Assembly (NCBI GenBank): GCA_002163025.1
Contig: MABF01000249.1
Location: 1 to 37,783 of the forward strand
Origin: 'Osedax' symbiont bacterium Rs2_46_30_T18
Lineage (GTDB): Bacteria > Pseudomonadota > Gammaproteobacteria > Pseudomonadales > Balneatricaceae
Length of the DNA stretch: 37,783 nt
Direction: 5' to 3'
The notes beneath the pieces are model-generated. The model was not told the origin of the DNA, searched no databases, and saw nothing but the letters and a program-made list of their open reading frames with translations. Both the position numbers and the translations under genes were made by a program. Positions 32,197 through 37,783 of the stretch are shown in pieces; position 1 is the first letter of the stretch; each line of letters starts with the position of its first letter.

Positions 32197-33885
32197 ATGT
32201 TAAAGAGCTATTCATTTCCCAAATACCCCTACTGCCGGTCTGCAGATCAAGATGCAGCGGTGAGCAACACCCATCCGGTAGTAATAATTGGTGCAGGTCC
32301 CATTGGCCTTGCCGCAGCCGTGGATTTTTCCATCAAGGGAATCCCGGTGGTCGTCCTCGACGATAACAATACCGTCAGTGTCGGCTCCAGAGCTGTGTGC
32401 TACGCCAAGCGCTTCCTGGACATCAGTGACAGACTGGGAGTGGGTCAACGACTGATTGATAAGGGAGTGACCTGGAATGTCGGTAAAGTTTTTTTCGAAG
32501 ATAAGCAGGTCTACGGCTTTGATATGCGACCTGAAAAACATCACCGCAGGCCCGGCTTTATCAACTTGCAACAATATTATTTAGAGCAATATTACGTTGA
32601 GCGCCTGGCTGAATTTCCCAGCGCCTCAATGCGCTGGAAAAACAAACTGATTGCTATCAGCCAGGAGCAAGACCTGGTTAGTCTAACTGTAGAGACCCCA
32701 GAGGGCCCCTATCAGATTAAAGCGCAATATGTAGTGGCTTGTGATGGGGCCAACTCGAATACCCGAGCCCTCTGTGGGCTTGAATCTAAAGGTGAGGTTT
32801 TTGAGGACAGATTTTTAATTGCAGATATCATAATGCAAGATAAAAGTTTCCCTCCCGAGCGTTGGTTCTGGTTCAACCCGCCCTTTCACAACGGCAGCTC
32901 CACACTGCTGCATCGCCAACCGGATAACTTGTGGCGCATTGATTTCGACTTGGGCTGGGATGCCGACCCCGAAGTAGAAAAACGCCCTGAGAACATTATT
33001 CCCAGGGTCAAAGCCTTTCTCGGCGACGATATTGAATTCGAGTTAGAGTGGAGTTCTGTGTACACCTTTTGCTGTCGCAGGATGCAAAACTTCAGAGATA
33101 AACGTATTTTCTTTGCCGGTGATGCCGCCCATCAGGTCTCTCCATTTGGTGCCCGCGGCGCCAATTCAGGCATTGAAGATATTGATAATTTAGTCTGGAA
33201 AATTCAGCTGGCGCTAGAGGGAAAGGCAACTGTGAAGCTACTCGATAGTTACTCTGAGGAGCGTGTATTAGCCGCCGATGAAAACATCCTTAATTCAACC
33301 CGTAGCACAGATTTCATCACGCCAAAAAACCGGGCCAACAAAGTAATGCGCGATGCCGTACTCGGGTTGGCGAAAGAGTTTAGCTTTGCCAGACCACTGG
33401 TAAATTCAGGCCGCTTATCCCTGCCTCCAGTACTGAAAAACTGCTCACATATTAGCCCTGATCTGCAGCACTTTAATGCGACTATAGAACCCGGGTCACC
33501 CTGCACTGATGCTCCTGTACTGGTTAATGACGACGAGGTATTTCTACTGTCACAGCTCGGTGAGCATTTTCAATGCCTAGTATTCATCGATGATCTGGAG
33601 ACCTTAAACAGTACTGAAATAGACCAGCTGCAAGCCCTAAGCGAACTTGCACAACCTATTCAACCTTATATAATTACTCAAGAGGTAACCGCAACTACTC
33701 TCCCTGCATCGATTAACTTACTTATTGATCACCGGGGATTAATAGCCCAGCGGCTAGACAGTAACGATCGCTGTTGTTATTTGCTGCGACCTGATCAAAT
33801 AGTTGCAGGAAGATCCAGAGCCTTTAACTTTAAGCTGATCACTCAAATGCAACATCGCGCACTGGGAGACCCTACAGATGTCTAA
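32197..33885 (+). CDS. mhaA: 3-hydroxyphenylacetate 6-hydroxylase flavoprotein, MhaA-like
   Basis: A 562-residue FAD-dependent aromatic hydroxylase of the PHBH/MhpA family. The ADP-binding GxGxxG is VVIIGAGPIGLAAA, the second FAD/NADPH motif is YVVACDGANSNTRALCG, and the FAD-ribityl GD motif is RIFFAGDAAHQVSPFGARGANSGIEDIDNLVWK. The size (about 63 kDa) and an overlapping tiny downstream gene match MhaA/MhaB of Pseudomonas putida U, which makes homogentisate from 3-hydroxyphenylacetate. A 3-hydroxyphenylpropionate-type substrate is the alternative. The start is chosen for SYSFPKYPYCRSADQDA, seen in homologues; the site is weak. Confidence 0.75.
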   Translation: MLKSYSFPKYPYCRSADQDAAVSNTHPVVIIGAGPIGLAAAVDFSIKGIPVVVLDDNNTVSVGSRAVCYAKRFLDISDRLGVGQRLIDKGVTWNVGKVFFEDKQVYGFDMRPEKHHRRPGFINLQQYYLEQYYVERLAEFPSASMRWKNKLIAISQEQDLVSLTVETPEGPYQIKAQYVVACDGANSNTRALCGLESKGEVFEDRFLIADIIMQDKSFPPERWFWFNPPFHNGSSTLLHRQPDNLWRIDFDLGWDADPEVEKRPENIIPRVKAFLGDDIEFELEWSSVYTFCCRRMQNFRDKRIFFAGDAAHQVSPFGARGANSGIEDIDNLVWKIQLALEGKATVKLLDSYSEERVLAADENILNSTRSTDFITPKNRANKVMRDAVLGLAKEFSFARPLVNSGRLSLPPVLKNCSHISPDLQHFNATIEPGSPCTDAPVLVNDDEVFLLSQLGEHFQCLVFIDDLETLNSTEIDQLQALSELAQPIQPYIITQEVTATTLPASINLLIDHRGLIAQRLDSNDRCCYLLRPDQIVAGRSRAFNFKLITQMQHRALGDPTDV

Positions 33886-34078
33886 ATTGATTACTGTCGC
33901 AAATATAGAACAACCCGATGATTTTTATCAGCTGCTTACCGACATGACCTTAGGTTTGAGTGATCAGCAGGTCTGTGAAGCCAATGCCCGGCTAATCCTA
34001 TTACTTTGCAACCACATAGGTGAGTTACCGGTATTACAAGAGGCAATTACAGCTGCCAGCTCGCATTTACACCAATAA
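33878..34078 (+). CDS. mhaB: Small coupling protein of the hydroxylase, DUF2783/MhaB-like
   Basis: A 66-residue protein whose ATG overlaps the end of the flavoprotein gene by eight bases. The sequence contains DDFYQLLTDMTLGLSDQQVCEANARLILLLCNHIGELPVLQEAI, resembling DUF2783 proteins that accompany FAD hydroxylases. In P. putida U the 6-kDa MhaB is required to couple NADH oxidation to hydroxylation by MhaA. Position, size and overlap all fit. Confidence 0.75.
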   Translation: MSKLITVANIEQPDDFYQLLTDMTLGLSDQQVCEANARLILLLCNHIGELPVLQEAITAASSHLHQ

Positions 34079-34122
34079 CTTCGCCAACGCCATAACAGCG
34101 CAAAACTTACTTGGAAAAGATA

Positions 34123-34761
34123 ATGATTTTATACGATTACTGCCGATCTTCAGCTGCCTACCGGGTGCGCATCGCGCTAAATTTAAAACAGCTGGACTAC
34201 CAACAGCAATCAGTTAATTTACTCGAATCGGCACATACAGGGACTGAACACCAAAAGCGTAATACACAAAAGCTGGTACCTGTACTCAGTGACCAAGGTG
34301 TGCAACTCTCCCAGTCACTGGCAATCTGTGAATATTTAGACGAAGCCTATCCCGAAAGCTTACAACTAGTGACAGGTACACCTGTTGAACGGGCTAAAAT
34401 ACGCGCCTTTGCACAGGCCATCGCCTGTGAAGTACACCCAGTGAATAATTTGCGGGTTTTAAAGTACCTGGTCTCGAAGATGGGCGCCGATGAAGCGCAG
34501 AAAATGCAGTGGTATCATCATTGGATTAATACGACTTTCAGCGCGCTGGAGCAGCAACTTAGTCAGCGCAGCAACAACAGCACTTTTTGTTTTAGCGAAG
34601 AGCCGGGACTCGCAGAGGTTTGTCTGGTACCACAAGTATTTAACGCCAGGCGCTTTAAGCTCGATATGCAGGCCTACCCACTGCTAAACGCTATTGATCA
34701 GCGCTGTCAGGAGCTAGCTAGCTTTACCAGTGCCCACCCGGCCCAGCAACCGGATTCATAA
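34123..34761 (+). CDS. maiA: Maleylacetoacetate isomerase, zeta-class GST
   Basis: A 212-residue zeta glutathione transferase. The glutathione-binding N-terminus is MILYDYCRSSAAYRVRIALNLKQLDY with the catalytic serine pair, and the SLAICEYLDEAYPE helix follows. It isomerises maleylacetoacetate to fumarylacetoacetate. The ATG at 34123 has GGA seven bases upstream; a TTG at 34111 is less likely. It lies 44 bp after mhaB. Confidence 0.9.
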   Translation: MILYDYCRSSAAYRVRIALNLKQLDYQQQSVNLLESAHTGTEHQKRNTQKLVPVLSDQGVQLSQSLAICEYLDEAYPESLQLVTGTPVERAKIRAFAQAIACEVHPVNNLRVLKYLVSKMGADEAQKMQWYHHWINTTFSALEQQLSQRSNNSTFCFSEEPGLAEVCLVPQVFNARRFKLDMQAYPLLNAIDQRCQELASFTSAHPAQQPDS

Positions 34762-34795
34762 TCTAATCAATAGCGAGCACCAATGACCGCTGCTA

Positions 34796-35251
34796 TTATT
34801 GTTTTTCTGCCAGTTGACGACTGAGTTTTTGCGTCAAATGCATTAATTGTCGACGCTCCTGGTCAGATAACCCACTGAGCAATGACTGCTCTTGCTGTTT
34901 TACCAGCGGCATTATCTGCTGGTACATCTGCTGACCCGATGGGGTTAATTGCAGCAGATTAGTACGCCTGTCCGTTTCACTGGTCCGCTGCACCAATGCG
35001 CCAGATTTAGTTAATTTACCAATAGCTCGGCTGGCCTGCATTTTATCTAATTGGGTAAATTGGCATATGGCACTGGCGGATATCTGACGGTGCTGGCCGA
35101 CGGTAGCCAGCACACGCCATTCGAATTTACTTAAGCCGTACTCTTGACCATAAATCTTAGCGATATAGTCACTCACCTGTCCGGCCAGAATTGAGAATTG
35201 GTAGGGGAAAAATTGTTGTAAATCTAAAATCGCTTGCTGATCTTGTGCCAT
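34796..35251 (-). CDS. MarR-family transcriptional regulator
   Basis: A 151-residue winged-helix regulator. The core is YGLSKFEWRVLATVGQHRQISASAICQFTQLDKMQASRAIGKLTKSGALVQRTSETDRRTNLLQLTPSGQQMYQQI, with the DRR wing. It is divergent from the VOC gene; the 148-bp gap contains two palindromes that are repeated in front of the TRAP operon. It therefore probably controls both operons in response to an aromatic acid. Confidence 0.9.
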   Translation of the reverse strand: MAQDQQAILDLQQFFPYQFSILAGQVSDYIAKIYGQEYGLSKFEWRVLATVGQHRQISASAICQFTQLDKMQASRAIGKLTKSGALVQRTSETDRRTNLLQLTPSGQQMYQQIMPLVKQQEQSLLSGLSDQERRQLMHLTQKLSRQLAEKQ

Positions 35252-35320
35252 AGTTCTATCTGCTTGTAGCGTCCAGGTTTATAAGGGAAGTGGATAAGCC
35301 ACAATATAACACAGTTGATA

Positions 35321-35378
35321 TTGACTTTAGTAACGTTTGATACTAATATTTTGACACTTTAGTAACAATCGTTACCAA
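35321..35378 (+). promoter_or_regulatory. Promoter and two operators of the VOC-fumarylacetoacetase operon
   Basis: TTGACT (35321-35326), a 17-bp spacer and TAATAT (35344-35349) form the promoter. TTAGTA-N8-TACTAA (35327-35346) lies inside the spacer and TTAGTAAC-N4-GTTACCAA (35359-35378) at the expected start of transcription. A repressor on either would block initiation. The copy at 25909-25966 precedes the TRAP operon. Confidence 0.75.
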
Positions 35379-35399
35379 TACCCGATTAGAGAGGCGTAT

Positions 35400-35948
35400 A
35401 TGATTAACATCAAACAAATGCACCATGTTGCCTATCGCTGCAAAGATGCAAAGCAAACTGTTCAATGGTATCAAGAGCACCTCAATATGGAGCTGTTGGT
35501 GGCAATCTCCGAAAACCAGGTACCTTCTACTAAAGAACCCGACCCTTACATGCACGTTTTCTTAGATGCTGGTATGGGCAATATTCTGGCTTTTTTTGAG
35601 CTGCCGACTAAACCTGAAATGGGTCGCGACCTCAACACTCCAGAGTGGGTTCAGCACATCGCCTTTGAAGTTGAAAACCGGGATGCACTAGTAGCAGCTA
35701 AAGCCGAACTGCAAGCCAAAGGCGTTGATGTACTTGGTATAACCAGTCACGGTATTATTTATTCTATCTATTTTTTTGATCCCAATGGTCACCGCCTGGA
35801 GCTGACTTACCGCTGTGGAACTGATGAGCAAATGGCTAAGCTTAAGGCCGTAGCCCCCGCCATGGTCGAGGAATGGTCCGTTACTAAGCGCGCACCGGAA
35901 CACGCCAAGTGGTTACACGAAGATGAATTCACCAGTAATGAGAGCTAA
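35400..35948 (+). CDS. VOC-fold protein with extradiol dioxygenase signature; candidate homogentisate ring-cleavage enzyme
   Basis: A 182-residue two-module VOC protein. Likely metal ligands are His9 (first beta-strand), His86 (VQHIAFEV) and Glu134 (GHRLELTY). Residues 115-134 fit the extradiol ring-cleavage signature [GNTIV]-x-H-x(5,7)-[LIVMF]-Y-x(2)-[DENTA]-P-x-[GP]-x(2,3)-E exactly: Thr115, His117, Ile123-Tyr124, Asp127-Pro128, Gly130, Glu134. It is co-transcribed with fumarylacetoacetase (one base apart), at the position where a ring-cleavage dioxygenase is needed. Glu67 could add a fourth ligand as in glyoxalase I, so an isomerase remains possible. RBS AGAGAGG. Confidence 0.7.
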   Translation: MINIKQMHHVAYRCKDAKQTVQWYQEHLNMELLVAISENQVPSTKEPDPYMHVFLDAGMGNILAFFELPTKPEMGRDLNTPEWVQHIAFEVENRDALVAAKAELQAKGVDVLGITSHGIIYSIYFFDPNGHRLELTYRCGTDEQMAKLKAVAPAMVEEWSVTKRAPEHAKWLHEDEFTSNES

Positions 35949-35949
35949 T

Positions 35950-37266
35950 ATGTCATTAATCAACCATACACACAGTACTGACTTAACTAGCTGGGTCGAA
36001 TCAGCTAATACCGAAAATTGCGATTTCCCGATTCAGAATTTGCCTTTTGCTATCTTTCGTCGAAAAAATTCCAATGAAGATTTTCGGGGCGCTGTCGCCA
36101 TTGGCGATCAGGTCATCGACTTAGCTGCACTGGCTAAACTTGAGCTGTTCAGCGGTGTCGTACAACAGGCCTTGATCGCCTGCAGTCAATCGCAACTCAA
36201 TGATTTCATGGCCATGCCTGCGACTACTTGGTCAGCACTGCGGGCAGTTTTAAGCGGTGCCTTTGCCAGTGATTCCCCCCTGCAGGCGAAATTAGCCGAC
36301 ACTTTGATTGCACAAGCAGAGATTGAATTCGATCTTCCTTGTCGAATCGGTGATTACACTGACTTTTATACATCGATTAATCACGCCACCACTATCGGCT
36401 CAATCTTTAGACCTGACAACCCATTACTGCCTAATTACAAATGGGTGCCTATTGGCTATCACGGCCGCTCATCTTCAATCACTGTCTCAGGGAAAGATTT
36501 TCATCGCCCCTGTGGCCAGACTAAAGCACCATCAGCTGACCAGCCTAGCTTAGGCCCTTGTAAACGTTTGGACTACGAGATGGAAGTGGGTATCTATCTT
36601 GGATCTGGCAATGAAATGGGTACTGCTATAGATATAGATGCAGCGGATCAGCATATCTTTGGCATGTGCCTGTTTAACGACTGGTCAGCGCGAGATATTC
36701 AGGGCTGGGAATACCAGCCACTGGGGCCTTTTTTGGCTAAAAACTTCGCATCCACTGTCTCTCCATGGATAATAACCAATGAGGCGTTAGCGCCATTTCG
36801 TCAGGCATGGAGCCGTGATCCGGCGGATCCACAGCCACTGGATTATTTATCTAGCAGCAAGAACTCTGAATTAGGTGCTTACGACATTCAGCTACAAGTG
36901 ACACTGCAAACACAAAAAATGCGTGCCGATAACAACCCAGGGCAGCCTCTGACCAAAACCAGCTTTAACCATTCTTACTGGAGCGTCGGTCAAATGGTCG
37001 CCCACCACAGCGTCAATGGTTGCAACTTAGTCGCCGGTGATTTCTTTGGTAGCGGTACTCAGTCCGGCCCCAGTATCGATCAGGTAGGATCTATGATGGA
37101 GCTGACAAGTGCCGGGAAAAACAGCTTCTCACTGGAAAATGGTGAGAGCCGTACTTTCCTTGAGGACGGAGATGCTGTCATTATGAGCGGTTTCTGCGAG
37201 GCCAGCGATGCAACGCGTATCGGCTTTGGCGAAGTGAGGGCAACCATTTTACCTGCTAAGGTATAA
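35950..37266 (+). CDS. fahA: Fumarylacetoacetase
   Basis: A 438-residue full-length fumarylacetoacetase with N-terminal SH3-like domain and C-terminal catalytic domain. Catalytic segments include DYTDFYTSINHATTIGSIFRP, the WVPIGYHGRSSSI loop, DYEMEVGIYLG and FNDWSARDIQGWEYQPLGPFLAKNF. It splits fumarylacetoacetate into fumarate and acetoacetate. The ATG at 35950 has GAGAG upstream and is separated from the VOC stop codon by one base. Confidence 0.95.
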   Translation: MSLINHTHSTDLTSWVESANTENCDFPIQNLPFAIFRRKNSNEDFRGAVAIGDQVIDLAALAKLELFSGVVQQALIACSQSQLNDFMAMPATTWSALRAVLSGAFASDSPLQAKLADTLIAQAEIEFDLPCRIGDYTDFYTSINHATTIGSIFRPDNPLLPNYKWVPIGYHGRSSSITVSGKDFHRPCGQTKAPSADQPSLGPCKRLDYEMEVGIYLGSGNEMGTAIDIDAADQHIFGMCLFNDWSARDIQGWEYQPLGPFLAKNFASTVSPWIITNEALAPFRQAWSRDPADPQPLDYLSSSKNSELGAYDIQLQVTLQTQKMRADNNPGQPLTKTSFNHSYWSVGQMVAHHSVNGCNLVAGDFFGSGTQSGPSIDQVGSMMELTSAGKNSFSLENGESRTFLEDGDAVIMSGFCEASDATRIGFGEVRATILPAKV

Positions 37267-37283
37267 CTGCTAAATACCAAGTA

Positions 37284-37310
37284 TTAGGCTGTGGCGATGC
37301 CACAGCCTAA
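37284..37310 (+). terminator. Rho-independent-like terminator after fahA
   Basis: Perfect 12-bp stem TTAGGCTGTGGC (37284-37295) / GCCACAGCCTAA (37299-37310) with a 3-base loop, 18 bases after the fahA stop, followed by TTGTTC. It closes the VOC-fahA operon. Confidence 0.75.
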
Positions 37311-37783
37311 TTGTTCGAGCTCAGCCAAGCCATTGTAAGCTGTTCTATTTAAAGGTACTTCCCTGTTAACTGCAGCAAAGTCACCTCTTTCCTTTCGCCT
37401 TCCCTTTTAACGCTAAACTTTACACTGCTTTAAACTCTTTGATCACATTACCCAGTGAATACCTCAACGACTAGGGAAAGGGCCACTTAGCTTGGACCTT
37501 ATGTCGCCGGACTATGTACTTCAGACACGCGCTCTAAACTACCCATTGATGATTGTCCAACAGCGCAAATTCTGCGGTTAAGCTAACAGCACAGTGTATG
37601 CGATCACCGCTGTATTTTGCGCAAAGTAAATACAACATGTCTGTAACTGATAAATGTATAGTAGCTGCTGTGCAAGGGTCCATAAAAAGCGCACACCTGA
37701 CGCGCTGTAACCGCGCCCAGATTTAGACATCACCCCTAGCTTAAGAGGCTAGCGATTATCGATCACATCTTCGGCCCAGCTCA
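37311..37783. other. Right-edge region; no gene recognised
   Basis: No convincing gene. At the extreme right a minus-strand frame entering from outside would read SWAEDVIDNR and stop with TAG at 37751-37749, next to the hairpin CTAGC/GCTAG (37736-37752). It could be the C-terminus of a neighbouring gene, but 11 codons are too few to decide. Confidence 0.3.

Noticed and set aside
32151-32366. Alternative short frame overlapping the start of mhaA
   Set aside because: It is out of frame with the flavoprotein, whose ADP-binding motif lies directly downstream in the other frame.

Overview
The window looks like a chromosomal segment of a marine or aerobic gammaproteobacterium with moderate GC content. 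An affiliation near the Cellvibrionales/Spongiibacteraceae is an inference from gene style, not demonstrated. Most of it is devoted to catabolism of aromatic acids. No tRNA, rRNA, CRISPR array, transposase or phage gene was seen.

Layout. (1) 1-7564 is general housekeeping and signalling: a DUF2141-type exported protein cut by the left edge; a divergent GlxA/FtrA-type regulator with rhodanese and NIPSNAP genes; a PAS plus degenerate GGDEF protein; a HAD phosphatase overlapping an SppA-type peptidase; and an EAL/HDOD protein. (2) 7634-13501 is the core phenylacetyl-CoA epoxidase operon paaABCDE on the minus strand, closed by a strong terminator and followed by an enoyl-CoA hydratase/3-hydroxyacyl-CoA dehydrogenase fusion that probably does the work of both PaaF and PaaH. 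(3) 13744-17383 is an unrelated insert: an XRE regulator, a small exported protein, a DUF2145 protein, a degenerate HIT-like protein, a YjbR/MmcQ protein and a DUF6500-like protein. (4) 17628-25580 completes the phenylacetate pathway: paaJ, paaI, paaG, paaY, paaZ, paaK and the regulator paaX. (5) 26244-29305 is a DctPQM TRAP transporter. (6) 29728-37266 is a second aromatic cluster: an MBL-fold protein, a LysR regulator, a two-component 3-hydroxyphenylacetate 6-hydroxylase (mhaAB-like), maleylacetoacetate isomerase, a MarR regulator, a VOC-fold protein carrying an extradiol-dioxygenase signature, and fumarylacetoacetase.

How the genes work together. PaaK activates phenylacetate to its CoA thioester, PaaABCDE epoxidises the ring, PaaG isomerises to the oxepin, PaaZ opens it, and the fusion protein with PaaJ carries out beta-oxidation to acetyl-CoA and succinyl-CoA. 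PaaI and PaaY are rescue thioesterases. The second cluster should convert 3-hydroxyphenylacetate to homogentisate, then to fumarate and acetoacetate. The usual cupin-type homogentisate dioxygenase is not present; a small VOC protein with the extradiol signature sits exactly where the ring-cleavage enzyme is expected.

The most interesting non-coding signals are these. A promoter/operator block is found in nearly identical form in front of the VOC-fumarylacetoacetase operon and in front of the TRAP operon 9.4 kb away; the TRAP copy is followed by a decayed remnant of the VOC gene. A shared upstream block with a palindrome lies in front of both the MBL gene and mhaA. The paaG-paaI gene junction is tandemly triplicated and leaves two coupled mini-ORFs. 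A roughly 250-bp imperfect inverted repeat follows the TRAP operon. Heptanucleotide tandem arrays occur at three intergenic sites.
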